64,000 bases of DNA from Verrucomicrobiota bacterium (lineage in GTDB: Bacteria > Verrucomicrobiota > Kiritimatiellia > SS1-B-03-39 > UBA6053): NCBI GenBank assembly GCA_020831625.1, contig JAFIGD010000013.1:1-64000 (forward strand), in the 5' to 3' direction. This document shows positions 41,012 to 48,980 of the stretch, in pieces (the stretch's first letter is position 1; the number at the start of each line of letters is the position of its first letter). A program made the translations under genes and the position numbers. Below the pieces are notes generated by a model. That model did not search any database and was not told the origin of the DNA. It saw only the letters and a program-made list of their open reading frames with translations.

Positions 41012-43699
41012 TTAGAATAAAAGCCCGGAGGGGAGGGTTTCGCCGAAGAGGCGGGTGCGGTCGGTGTCTTCGGGGGGGATGACCTCGCGCAGGGGGCGGA
41101 GGTCCTCTTCGGTGCACCCGACGGATTCAAGGTGATCGATGAGGTCCGCTTGCGCGGAGGGGGGGAGGTTCAGGCTGGGTTCGTCGGTGAGGCGGGCGGC
41201 CTGGAGAAAGGCGGCGCGGAGTTCGGGCAGCGTCCAGTCGGCTTTGTCCCGCAGGCGTTCGAAGGCGCGTTCGACGGTGTCGGGCGGGAGGATGGACTCG
41301 GGTCCGCCGCCGAAGGGAATGCGGCTGAGAATACGGCCGAGCGCCCAGGCGGCGGGAGGCGCGGTTTTGGCGTCGGGGGTGGTGAGCATGCGGAGAACGG
41401 TTTCGATCCAGATGTGTTTGCGGTCGGGATGCACGCGTTCGAGGGCACCGGCGAGGCGGAGCCGTTCGGGGGGATGATCGCCGGGATGGGCGAGGGGGGC
41501 GAGCCAGGTGTCGGCGAGGTGTTCCTGTTGCGGGGTGTCGAGGCCGGCGGCGACGCGGCGCCAGAGGATGAAGAGCTGGGTGAGGCTGCGGGCTTCGCGG
41601 GGAAAGGCGGGTCCGAGGTCGTGGAGGCGCCAGAGCTGCTGAATGCGGTAGGGGTCGAGATCGGCTCCGATGCCGGGGCGGAGGGTGAAGCCGGCGAGGG
41701 TGAGCCAGACGGCTTCGTGGTCGGGGGATCGGTTCCGGCGGGTGAGGCCTTCGGCGAGGGCGGGCCAGAGGGCGCGGCAGGTTTGCTGGTTCCAGTGTTT
41801 GCGCGGCCGGGCGAGGAGGGTTTCGAGGGTTTTGGGGAGATGACGGGCGGCGCGGGGATCGACACCGGCTTTTTTGCCGTAGACGTTGCGGACGGCTTCG
41901 AGGGCCTTTTGAAGGCGGGGCTGGAGGTCCTCTTCGGGATAGGGGGCGTTTTGAACGGCGGGGGCGCGGAGGTTGAAGGTGAGTTCCCAGCGGTGGTCCC
42001 GCTTCCAGGCGGGGTCGGCGCTGTGGAGATGGATTTTCATGAGCCCGCTGTTGTTGATGGAGGCTTCGAGGCGCACTTTCACCTGTTGATTGGGCGGTTT
42101 GGGACCTTTTTCGGGAAGCCGGATGAGGCTTTGCATGGCGGGGAGGGGCTGGAGATCCTCGTCGGTGAGCGGGAGGATTTGTCCGAGGGTGTCGTCGGGG
42201 CGGCGGGTGCTGGCGTAGAGTTGGAAGCGGACGGGGGTGTCGACCAGGGCGGTGAAGGTTTGATCGGGTACGGTGTGGGTTTGCTGGGGGAGCGCGCCCT
42301 GGGGAAGAATGCAGAGGAGGGAGTGTTCGCGGGTTTTGCGGTCGAGAATTTCGAGGTAGAGGCTGCGGGCGAATCCGCCTTCGATGGGGGTTTGCTGATG
42401 ATGGAGGTACGCGCCGTAGGCGGCGGCGCCGCGGGCGACGGCGAGGTCGGGCTCGGGATTGCGGAGTTCGAGAGGGCGGTGACCGTTCTGCCAGGCGGCG
42501 AGGGTGTCGAGAATGCGGTTGCGGACGGCGGATGCCTGGAGGCTGCCGCCGTTGAAGAGAACAGCGTCGACGGGATCGCGGTCGCGGAGGAAGTCGGCGA
42601 GGTGGCGGGTCATGGCGCCGTCCTGCGCGTAGGGCAGGCCGGGGACCCGGAGGCCGGCTTTGGCGCGGGCGGGGCGGGCGCCGGGGGCGCAGGGCGGATA
42701 GAAGGTGTCGAGGATTTCGGCGCGGAGGGCGTCGGGCTCGAGGGGAACGCGGCGGGATTCGGTGAAGAGGCCGGCTCCGCCGGCGGGGAGTTCGATCGCG
42801 GGGGGAATGGAGGCGTTTTCGGTGAGAAGGGCCTCTTTGAGGCGGCGGGATTCGGCGAGCAGGAAGCCGTTTTGACGGGCGGTGAGGGGCGGACCGTCGG
42901 CTTCGAGGCGGGCGCGGAAGGTGTGGGCGAGCCAGCGGTCGATGTTGTCGCCGCCGAGGAGGAGGTGGTCGCTGACGGCGAGGCGGCGGATGCGGTGATT
43001 TCGGGCGGGGTGCAGGCTGAAGAGGGAGAAGTCGGTGGTGCCGCCGCCGACATCGATGACGAGCACGCGGTAGGGGGTGTCGGGAAGGGTGTCGGCGGAA
43101 TCGGGGTCGGCGCGCCGGGCCTCGAGCCAGCGGGTGAAGGCGGCCTGGGGTTCTTCAAGAAGGAGGGTGGTGTCGGGACAGCCGGCGCGGAGGGCGGCTT
43201 CGAGGGTGAGCTGCTGGGCGGCGGGATCGAAGGAGGCGGGGACGGTGAGAACGATGTGCTGATCAGCCAGCGGGGCTTCGGGATGGGCCTCGTCCCAACA
43301 GAGGCGGAGGTGGCGGAGGAAATGCGCGGAGGCGTCCACCGGGGAGATGCGGGCGGCGGGGGGGATGGATTCGGACTGCCAGGGGAGGAGCCGGCTTTCG
43401 CGGTCGATCCAGGGATGGCAGAGCCAGGATTTGGCGGAGTGGGCGACGCGGTCGGGGCGGAGAGGCGCGGTGTCGCGGGCGTGGAGGCCTGCGAGGGGCG
43501 GAGTGTCGGTGTCTGCGGGGGGGAAGTAGATGAAGGAGGGCAGGGTGCGGGGTGTGTCGAAAGTGTCGGCGGTGAGGTGTTGCCGGAGGGGGAGCGGCGT
43601 GGAGGGAGCTTCGGGCGCGTCAAGGCGGCACCAGGCAAGGGCGGAGTTGCTGGTGCCTAAATCGATGCCGATGGCGTATTGGGGGGAGGGCGTGGACAT
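41012..43699 (-). CDS. Hsp70 family protein with long C-terminal extension (DUF3731-like)
   Basis: An 895-residue protein starting MSTPSPQYAIGIDLGTSNSA, the phosphate-1 motif of Hsp70/DnaK ATPases, with VLVIDVGGGTTDFSLF (phosphate 2) and VDAVLFNGGSLQ (adenosine) further on. The nucleotide-binding domain spans about 1-480. The C-terminal ~400 residues are helix-rich and not a DnaK substrate domain; they fit DUF3731, which I know from such long Hsp70-like proteins. Function unknown, probably a specialised chaperone. It is divergent from rsmG with a 71-base gap and is one of the most GC-rich genes here. Confidence 0.85.
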   Translation of the reverse strand: MSTPSPQYAIGIDLGTSNSALAWCRLDAPEAPSTPLPLRQHLTADTFDTPRTLPSFIYFPPADTDTPPLAGLHARDTAPLRPDRVAHSAKSWLCHPWIDRESRLLPWQSESIPPAARISPVDASAHFLRHLRLCWDEAHPEAPLADQHIVLTVPASFDPAAQQLTLEAALRAGCPDTTLLLEEPQAAFTRWLEARRADPDSADTLPDTPYRVLVIDVGGGTTDFSLFSLHPARNHRIRRLAVSDHLLLGGDNIDRWLAHTFRARLEADGPPLTARQNGFLLAESRRLKEALLTENASIPPAIELPAGGAGLFTESRRVPLEPDALRAEILDTFYPPCAPGARPARAKAGLRVPGLPYAQDGAMTRHLADFLRDRDPVDAVLFNGGSLQASAVRNRILDTLAAWQNGHRPLELRNPEPDLAVARGAAAYGAYLHHQQTPIEGGFARSLYLEILDRKTREHSLLCILPQGALPQQTHTVPDQTFTALVDTPVRFQLYASTRRPDDTLGQILPLTDEDLQPLPAMQSLIRLPEKGPKPPNQQVKVRLEASINNSGLMKIHLHSADPAWKRDHRWELTFNLRAPAVQNAPYPEEDLQPRLQKALEAVRNVYGKKAGVDPRAARHLPKTLETLLARPRKHWNQQTCRALWPALAEGLTRRNRSPDHEAVWLTLAGFTLRPGIGADLDPYRIQQLWRLHDLGPAFPREARSLTQLFILWRRVAAGLDTPQQEHLADTWLAPLAHPGDHPPERLRLAGALERVHPDRKHIWIETVLRMLTTPDAKTAPPAAWALGRILSRIPFGGGPESILPPDTVERAFERLRDKADWTLPELRAAFLQAARLTDEPSLNLPPSAQADLIDHLESVGCTEEDLRPLREVIPPEDTDRTRLFGETLPSGLLF

Positions 43700-43770
43700 G
43701 TCAGAACGTGTCGGTGAAGGAGATATTGCGGTTGACTTTGGATTGCATAATTTGCAGAGAAATAGAGTCA

Positions 43771-44481
43771 ATGATGCAAAACCCGCCGCCGTCAATTTTT
43801 TTTGAGAAGTGTGAACAGAGCCGTCTGGTGATTTCCCCGGGGCAGCTTGAGCGGCTGGAGCGGTATGTTTCGCGTTTGCTTGAAGTGAACCGGCATATGA
43901 ATCTCACGGCGGTCCGGGATGCGGAGGGGGTATGGATCCGGCATGTGTATGACAGTCTGGCGCTGCTGCCGCATTTGCGGGGGGATTTGGAGCAGCGGGC
44001 GCTGGATTTGGGGAGCGGGGGCGGCTTGCCGGGGATCCCGCTGGCGGTTTTACGGCCGGATATGGCGTGGACGCTGGTGGATTCGGTGGCGAAAAAAGCG
44101 CGGTTTCTGGAGGAGACGGCGGCGGAGATCGGGTTGTTGAATGTGCGGGTGGACACGCGCCGGGCGGAGGTATTGGGCCGGGATCCGGATTTCCGGGAGC
44201 GGTTTCATGTGGTCACGGCGCGGGCGGTGGCGCGTTTGCCGACGCTGTTGGAGCTGACGGTGCCGCTGTTGCGGGTGAAGGGGCGGCTGTATGCGATGAA
44301 GGGGCAGCAGGCTTCGGAGGAGCTGAAAGAGGCCCGGCGGGCGATGGAGCGGCTGTCGGTCGAACCGCGGCTGGAGGAGGACACGCCGGAGGGGGGACGG
44401 CTGCTGATCTTTAAAAAGGTGCGGGAAACCGCGAAGGCCTATCCGCGCGCGGTGGGGATACCGAATAAGGAACCTTTGTAG
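43771..44481 (+). CDS. rsmG: 16S rRNA (guanine527-N7)-methyltransferase RsmG
   Basis: A 236-residue class I methyltransferase of the GidB/RsmG family: LLEVNRHMNLTAVRD and IRHVYDSLALL in the N-terminal helices, and the SAM-binding ALDLGSGGGLPGIPLAVLRP motif near residue 75. It methylates N7 of G527 in 16S rRNA. Two adjacent ATG codons (43771, 43774) are possible starts. The usual neighbour MnmG is absent; here it precedes rpsD and is divergent from the Hsp70-like gene. Confidence 0.93.
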   Translation: MMQNPPPSIFFEKCEQSRLVISPGQLERLERYVSRLLEVNRHMNLTAVRDAEGVWIRHVYDSLALLPHLRGDLEQRALDLGSGGGLPGIPLAVLRPDMAWTLVDSVAKKARFLEETAAEIGLLNVRVDTRRAEVLGRDPDFRERFHVVTARAVARLPTLLELTVPLLRVKGRLYAMKGQQASEELKEARRAMERLSVEPRLEEDTPEGGRLLIFKKVRETAKAYPRAVGIPNKEPL

Positions 44482-44491
44482 CGTTTTTGTG

Positions 44492-44552
44492 TTGCAAGGG
44501 ATTGTGAGAACCGTATAAGAAGCGGCCCGTTTTCATCAATTTACGGGTTTTT
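44492..44552 (+). promoter_or_regulatory. rpsD promoter and possible attenuator
   Basis: TTGCAA (44492-44497), 16 bases, TATAAG (44514-44519). Between it and the gene, CCCGT (44526-44530) pairs with ACGGG (44543-44547) ahead of a T-run, which could be a weak terminator or attenuator in the rpsD leader. Confidence 0.5.
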
Positions 44553-44583
44553 AATTTTTTATGATGCACCATCAGGAGATTTC

Positions 44584-45186
44584 ATGAGTTATCGTGGACC
44601 GAAAGCTAAAAGATCGCGCCGGCTGGGAGTGGCTATCACTCCGAAGTCGCAGAAGTACCTGGAAACCCGCGGGTTTCCGCCCGGGCAGCACGGCAAGGGC
44701 CGTCGTCCGTCCAAACTGTCGGACTATGGCCGTCAGTTGATGGAGAAACAGCGGATTCGTTTTCAGTACAACATGAGCGAGAAGCAGTTGCGTCTCGCTT
44801 ACGAGAAGGCCTCCCGCAGTCAGGACCCGACCCCCGACGTGCTGATTCAGTTGTTGGAATCGCGTTTGGACTCCGTGGTGCTTCGCGCGGGATTTGCCCG
44901 TTCGGTGTTCGCGGCGCGTCAGTACGTGAGCCATGGCCACTTCCTGGTGAACGGCAAAAAAGTCGATATTCCCAGCTACCACGTGAGCGTGGGCGATGTG
45001 ATCAGCGTCCGCGAAAAAAGCAAATCCATGGAATGCTTCAAAAACGCCCTGGCGGTGGCCACGAAGTGCCCCTATGTGGTGACCGACGAGGCGGACATGA
45101 GCTGCCGTCTGACCTACGTTCCGGCCCGTGAAGAAATTCCGATTGTCGGCGACGTGGCCACGGTGGTGGAATTCTACTCCCGCTAA
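44584..45186 (+). CDS. rpsD: 30S ribosomal protein S4
   Basis: A 200-residue S4 protein: N-terminal helical domain (KRSRRLG ... GFPPGQHGKGRRPSKLSDYGRQL), then the S4 RNA-binding domain (LIQLLESRLDSVVLRAGFA ... QYVSHGHFLVNGKKVDIPS). There are no zinc-binding cysteines at the N terminus, so it is the C-minus type. CAGGAG lies 8 bases upstream. It stands alone, outside the alpha operon, and a strong terminator follows. S4 nucleates 30S assembly at 16S rRNA. Confidence 0.97.
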   Translation: MSYRGPKAKRSRRLGVAITPKSQKYLETRGFPPGQHGKGRRPSKLSDYGRQLMEKQRIRFQYNMSEKQLRLAYEKASRSQDPTPDVLIQLLESRLDSVVLRAGFARSVFAARQYVSHGHFLVNGKKVDIPSYHVSVGDVISVREKSKSMECFKNALAVATKCPYVVTDEADMSCRLTYVPAREEIPIVGDVATVVEFYSR

Positions 45187-45205
45187 GTCTTTTCGGCTTT
45201 ATACC

Positions 45206-45244
45206 AAAAACCCCGCCTCAGCCAACGCTTTGCGCGGGGTTTTT
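45206..45244 (+). terminator. Rho-independent terminator of rpsD
   Basis: AAAAACCCCGC (45206-45216) pairs with GCGGGGTTTTT (45234-45244): an 11-bp stem with A- and T-runs on both sides, so it can act in both directions. It overlaps the -35 box of gluQ. Confidence 0.9.
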
Positions 45245-45263
45245 CTTTGTGTAGGATCCGGGC
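45230..45263 (+). promoter_or_regulatory. Leaderless promoter of gluQ
   Basis: TTGCGC (45230-45235), 16 bases, TAGGAT (45252-45257); the -10 starts 12 bases before the ATG at 45264. No Shine-Dalgarno. The -35 sits inside the rpsD terminator stem. Confidence 0.45.
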
Positions 45264-46088
45264 ATGACGACTTCAACGTACAAGGGCCGTTTGGCGCCGA
45301 CGCCGACGGGTGAATTTCATCTGGGGCACGCCCGCACGTTTTACACGGCGTGGCGGCGGGCGCGGGATGCGGGCGGGTCGCTGGCGCTGCGGATTGAGGA
45401 TTTGGACGCGCAGCGGTGCCGGCCGGAATTTGTGGAGGGGATGCTGGCGGATTTCGCGTGGATGGGGATCGACTGGGACGGGGAGCCGGTGGTTCAGTCG
45501 CGGCGGCGCGGTATCTATGAAGCCGCGTGGCGGCGGTTGAAAGAACAGGATCTGATTTATCCCTGCACGCGTTCGCGAAAGGAGTTGCGGGACTGTGTGC
45601 GGGCGCCGCATGAGGAGGAGGAGATGCGGGAGCCGCTGTATCCGGCGGCGTGGCGGCCGGAGCCGGGGGCGGCGGCGGCGTATGCGGAGCCGGCGGGGGT
45701 GACGTGGCGTTTCCGAACTTCGGAAGGGGAGGTGGTACGGTTTTCCGATGTTCGGAAAGGGGAGGTCGCGTTCACGGCGGGGGTGGATTTCGGGGATTTC
45801 GCGGTCTGGCGGCGGGATGACGTGCCGGCGTATGAGCTGGCGGTGGTGGCGGACGATCTGGAGATGGGCATCACCGAGGTGGTGCGGGGCGAGGATCTGC
45901 TGCTGTCCACGGCGCGGCAGATTCTGCTGTATCGGGCCCTGGGCGGTGACCCGCCGGGGTGGTGCCATGAGCCGCTGGTGCGGGATGAGAACGGAAAGCG
46001 GCTGGCGAAGCGCTATGACGCGTTGTCTTTGCGGTCGTTCCGGGAGCGGGGCACCGCGTTTTTTCAATGTTATGACACAGACAGTTAG
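45264..46088 (+). CDS. gluQ: Glutamyl-queuosine tRNA(Asp) synthetase
   Basis: A 274-residue class I synthetase-like protein lacking the anticodon-binding domain of GluRS. RLAPTPTGEFHLGHARTF carries the HIGH-like motif, and GKRLAKRYDALS the KMSKS-like motif. It charges glutamate onto the queuosine base of tRNA(Asp). The last residues (after SFRERG) are short and dissimilar from what I expect of the family, and the stop overlaps the stop of a convergent PIN toxin by 3-4 bases, so the gene end may have been replaced by the TA module. A palindrome pair lies in the coding sequence at 45709-45759. Confidence 0.9.
   Translation: MTTSTYKGRLAPTPTGEFHLGHARTFYTAWRRARDAGGSLALRIEDLDAQRCRPEFVEGMLADFAWMGIDWDGEPVVQSRRRGIYEAAWRRLKEQDLIYPCTRSRKELRDCVRAPHEEEEMREPLYPAAWRPEPGAAAAYAEPAGVTWRFRTSEGEVVRFSDVRKGEVAFTAGVDFGDFAVWRRDDVPAYELAVVADDLEMGITEVVRGEDLLLSTARQILLYRALGGDPPGWCHEPLVRDENGKRLAKRYDALSLRSFRERGTAFFQCYDTDS
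45709..45759. repeat. Palindrome pair TTTCCGA-N3-TCGGAAA inside gluQ
   Basis: 45710-45726 (spacer ACT) and 45741-45758 (spacer TGT), centres 32 bp apart. Same dyad type and same spacing as the intergenic pair at 4171-4220. Confidence 0.55.
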
Positions 46089-46504
46089 ACAAATGGGTTT
46101 ACAACTTCGATGCCGAAGTACATCTGTCCGTGTGACAAATCCTCGCTGTAGACACGAATACAGTCGGAAAGGTTTGCCGCGCCTAATATAAGTGAATCCC
46201 ACCAGGAAAGACCGTACCGCTGTTGAAAGCGGAAGGCTTGATTCAGCAGGGGCATATCGACGGCAACCGGACGCCAAACCTGAAAATCTTTCACATCCAG
46301 CCAAGCTTCTTCGGGAAGCATTCCAGGTTTTAGTTTATGTGTTACTGTCACATAATATTCATTCAGCACCTGGGTTGAAATACGCCCCGAGCGGTCCCGT
46401 GAAAGCCTTTTGAGTAAATCCTCCGCAAGCGTTTGCTTATAGGGATCGGCGGGATCGCGGGCGTATACAATGATGTTTGTATCCACAAACGACTTACCGC
46501 TCAT
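46085..46504 (-). CDS. PIN-domain toxin (VapC-like ribonuclease)
   Basis: A 139-residue PIN protein: SFVDTNIIVYA (Asp8), LNEYYVTVT (Glu), WWDSLILGAA (Asp) and YSEDLSHG near the C terminus, an intact acidic active site. It overlaps its antitoxin gene by 11 bases and belongs to the same subgroup as the toxin at 11656. Its 3' end abuts and slightly overlaps the end of gluQ. Confidence 0.87.
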   Translation of the reverse strand: MSGKSFVDTNIIVYARDPADPYKQTLAEDLLKRLSRDRSGRISTQVLNEYYVTVTHKLKPGMLPEEAWLDVKDFQVWRPVAVDMPLLNQAFRFQQRYGLSWWDSLILGAANLSDCIRVYSEDLSHGQMYFGIEVVNPFV

Positions 46505-46724
46505 AAATCGACTCTCGTTTGGGATATGTGTCTTTTGCGTCTCTCAGGGGCCGCAAGGGGCGCGAAAAAAAATGATTCATTGCCTGATCGTACCCTTGAT
46601 CCGTCTGCATCTGCTCGAGAAGCGTTTGACCCAGCATACGCGATAAACTCATATCCATTTTTGCGGCTTGGACTTTCGCCCACCGAGCAACGTCTTCATC
46701 CATCGTAATGGTGATATTTTTCAT
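46494..46724 (-). CDS. Ribbon-helix-helix antitoxin (VapB-like)
   Basis: A 76-residue protein with the ribbon-helix-helix start MKNITITMDEDVARWAKVQAA and MSLSRMLGQ second helix, then an extended toxin-binding tail (FSRPLRPLRDAKDTYPKRE). It precedes and overlaps its PIN toxin. Its promoter is the most canonical in the window (TTGACA, 17 bases, TATATT). Confidence 0.82.
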   Translation of the reverse strand: MKNITITMDEDVARWAKVQAAKMDMSLSRMLGQTLLEQMQTDQGYDQAMNHFFSRPLRPLRDAKDTYPKRESIYER

Positions 46725-46761
46725 ACCACACGAATATAGTGCAGCACGATTTAAGTGTCAA
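46725..46761 (-). promoter_or_regulatory. Canonical promoter of TA pair 3
   Basis: Minus strand: TTGACA (46761-46756), 17 bases, TATATT (46738-46733), a full-consensus -35. The -10 starts 14 bases before the ATG, so the transcript would begin at or within about two bases of the start codon. GTGC-T-GCAC (46739-46747) in the spacer is a possible operator. Confidence 0.75.
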
Positions 46762-46869
46762 AGAAAATGATGACTATGAACGATGGAAAACGGTGCATCC
46801 TTTACGGCGTTGACCGTGAATCCTCCGGCCAAAAGCCGTTCATATTCGTCAAGCCTGCGTTTCCAGAGG
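46762..46869. other. Intergenic region without recognised feature
   Basis: About 110 bases between the TA pair 3 promoter and the end of the sugar transferase gene; I see no gene, repeat or clear terminator. Confidence 0.5.
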
Positions 46870-48318
46870 TCAGTAGGCGCCTTTGCGGTGGAGGAGGTGG
46901 AAGAAGGTGCGGACGAGGATGACGATGTCGAGCCAGATGGACCAGTTGCGGACGTAGTAGGCGTCCCAGCGGACGAAGCCCTCGTTGCCGCTTTCGCTGC
47001 GGCCGGAGACCTGCCAGAGTCCGGTCATGCCGGGGCGGACGCGGCGGCGGAGGTCGATGATGCGCTCGGGGAGTTCGCGTTCGTGATAGTCGGGCAGGGG
47101 GCGGGGGCCGATGAGGGCCATTTGCCCCCGGAGGACGTTGATGAACTGGGGGAGTTCGTCGAGGGAGGTGGAGCGGAGAAAGCGGCCGATGCCGGTGATG
47201 CGGGGGTCGTCTTTCACCTTGCAGCCGTCGGCCCAGGCGGCGCGGAAGTCAGGGTCGGAGCTCAGTTTTTTTTGCAGGAGTTCCTCGGCGTCGGGCCGCA
47301 TGGTGCGGAATTTATACATGCGGAAGGGGATTCCGTTTTGGCCGACGCGGGTTTGGATAAAGAAAGGGTTTTTGAGGTCCCAGAGGTAGATGACGAGGGC
47401 CAGGAGGAGGATGAGGGGAATGACGAGGGGGAGGAAGACGAGGACGATGAGGACTTCGCTGGCGAGTTTGAGGAGGCGGGACCAGGTGTCGAGGAGGTTG
47501 GAGGAGATCTCCATGCCGAGCACGCCGCCGAGGTCGCGGTGGGTGACCCAGAGGGAGGGAGCGTGATGGCTGAGCTGGGGGACGATCAGCACGCGGCGGT
47601 ATTGAATGGAGGCGATTTCGGTGAAATCGGGCCGGTGGTCTTTGAGGGTGGCGGGTTCGACCAGGATGGCGGCGTGGGCGAGGGGATAGGGATCGAGATC
47701 GCGGGGGAGGATGGGCACGTCGTGGAGGCGGGTGCAGCCTTCGGGCGCGTCGACGAGAAAAAGTCCGACGGGAACATAGCCCATGCCGGCCCCCTCGGCG
47801 AGGACCTGCAGAAGTTCCTCGGCTTTTTCAGTGGTGCTGTAGACCACCACCAGCATGCCCCAGAGGTTGTGGTGCAGCAGGAGTTTTTTGATAAACCAGC
47901 GGCCGACGGGGAGGAGGAGGATGCAGAGAATAAACGCGGCGGTGAGGGTGAAGCGGCTGGTGGTGTCGGTTTGTTTGGTGAGGAAGAGGGCGGAGGTGGT
48001 TCCGGCGAAAATAGTGGTGAGCAGGAGGAACATTTTGCGGGTGGCGTCGACCACGCCCTGACCCCAGCCGGGGGTGAGTTTGAATCCGAAGGACAGGAAG
48101 ACCCAGAGGCCGGAAATGAACCAGCCCCATTCGGGGAGCATATGTCCGCCGCCGAGAATGTTGGTGCGGAGGATCCCGGCAAGGTAGAAAGCGAGGGCGA
48201 TGGCGAGCAGATCGGCGGAGGCGAAGGATATGGCGTTAATAAACCAGCGTGAGAACAGGACCATGCGGGTGTTCACGGACTGTATGGGGCTTCGAAAGGC
48301 TGATTCTGGGATATCCAT
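46870..48318 (-). CDS. Undecaprenyl-phosphate sugar phosphotransferase (WbaP/WcaJ type)
   Basis: A 482-residue polyprenyl-phosphate hexose-1-phosphate transferase. Four or five N-terminal membrane helices and a CoA-binding-like middle region precede the bacterial sugar transferase domain (about 285-482): IQTRVGQNGIPFRMYKFRTM, TSLDELPQFINVLRGQMALIGPRP, RVRPGMTGLWQVSGR. It loads the first sugar onto undecaprenyl phosphate for capsule or exopolysaccharide synthesis at the inner membrane. The ATG at 48318 is supported by TATAGA 12 bases upstream. No other glycan-assembly gene is adjacent, so the locus stands alone in this window. Confidence 0.92.
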   Translation of the reverse strand: MDIPESAFRSPIQSVNTRMVLFSRWFINAISFASADLLAIALAFYLAGILRTNILGGGHMLPEWGWFISGLWVFLSFGFKLTPGWGQGVVDATRKMFLLLTTIFAGTTSALFLTKQTDTTSRFTLTAAFILCILLLPVGRWFIKKLLLHHNLWGMLVVVYSTTEKAEELLQVLAEGAGMGYVPVGLFLVDAPEGCTRLHDVPILPRDLDPYPLAHAAILVEPATLKDHRPDFTEIASIQYRRVLIVPQLSHHAPSLWVTHRDLGGVLGMEISSNLLDTWSRLLKLASEVLIVLVFLPLVIPLILLLALVIYLWDLKNPFFIQTRVGQNGIPFRMYKFRTMRPDAEELLQKKLSSDPDFRAAWADGCKVKDDPRITGIGRFLRSTSLDELPQFINVLRGQMALIGPRPLPDYHERELPERIIDLRRRVRPGMTGLWQVSGRSESGNEGFVRWDAYYVRNWSIWLDIVILVRTFFHLLHRKGAY

Positions 48319-48353
48319 ATGGAATCTATAAACGGAATCAGGGTAAGAGTAAA
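48319..48353 (-). promoter_or_regulatory. Leaderless promoter of the sugar transferase gene
   Basis: Minus strand: TTTACT (48353-48348), 17 bases, TATAGA (48330-48325), -10 starting 12 bases before the ATG at 48318, with no Shine-Dalgarno. Confidence 0.6.
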
Positions 48354-48443
48354 GATGGGATTGGCGCATGTTCTGCCTGTGGAGGTGATTATTGCCGCGC
48401 GTTTTCTTGCGGTCGGAAAATCAGTCAGGAACCGTCTCGTTGA

Positions 48444-48680
48444 ATGCGCAGCTTCGCCGCCGCAAACTATGAACACGGATGGAGACGGCTTCTTTCAACA
48501 GCCCTTTTGATCTCTCTTTTGGCTATCCTGGTTCTCATCGGAATTCATTTGCTCTTGCAGGCGAAAGGCCTCTCAACTGAACGACTGCATACAGAGGCAT
48601 TATGGTTTATATTCTATTTAAATCTTGGGGCCTTATGGCCTGATTTTCGAAGGTTATTTGGGCGCAGAATGGGTTCTTAA
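48444..48680 (+). CDS. Possible small membrane protein
   Basis: A 78-residue frame with one strong membrane helix (about 17-38, LLSTALLISLLAILVLIGIHLL) and a possible second (52-65). It is less GC-rich than its neighbours. There is no clear Shine-Dalgarno or promoter and no recognised family. Membrane-like composition is the only support. Confidence 0.3.
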   Translation: MRSFAAANYEHGWRRLLSTALLISLLAILVLIGIHLLLQAKGLSTERLHTEALWFIFYLNLGALWPDFRRLFGRRMGS

Positions 48681-48931
48681 AGTGAAAGGTGTTTTAAAGA
48701 AGTGTCCGTTGCCCCGTTGTCCGGCGAAGCGATCCGTTGGGTTATTATCTTTCAAGTGATCCGTCTTGAGCCGCGCTTTCAGCGCTCTGGTATTGTGTTG
48801 GCCCGAGGGACCCGGCCCTTGCGGGCCGGGCTGGGATGAGCCGGGCCCTCGGCCCTGAATCGGGCTGTGGAACCTGTGTCTGAAAGCCAGCTGACGTTGT
48901 CGAGCGGTTTTTGAGGGGCGATTACGAGTAA
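48681..48931. other. Structured intergenic region, no gene seen
   Basis: Contains a strong hairpin (CCCGGCCC, loop TTGC, GGGCCGGG; 48811-48830) nested between GGCCCGAGGG and CCCTCGGCCC, which nearly pair. It may end transcripts or be a repeat; no T-run follows. Confidence 0.45.
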
Positions 48932-48976
48932 GATTAGGATTAAGATTAAGATTAAGATTAAGATTAAGATTAAGAT
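48932..48976 (-). repeat. Hexanucleotide repeat (CTTAAT)n downstream of DUF1854 gene
   Basis: One GATTAG unit and six perfect GATTAA units plus GAT on the plus strand, which reads as CTTAAT repeats on the sense strand of the upstream (minus-strand) gene, 4 bases after its stop. It is the same unit as at 13972-14020. Confidence 0.9.
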
Positions 48977-48980
48977 GGTG

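Noticed and set aside
41132..43660. 842-codon frame antisense to the Hsp70-like gene
   Set aside because: GC-rich codon bias leaves long open antisense frames; the product is Gly/Glu/Val low-complexity and the opposite strand has clear Hsp70 motifs.
46783..48252. 489-codon frame antisense to the sugar transferase
   Set aside because: Acidic, repetitive translation; the sense strand carries a full WbaP-type domain.
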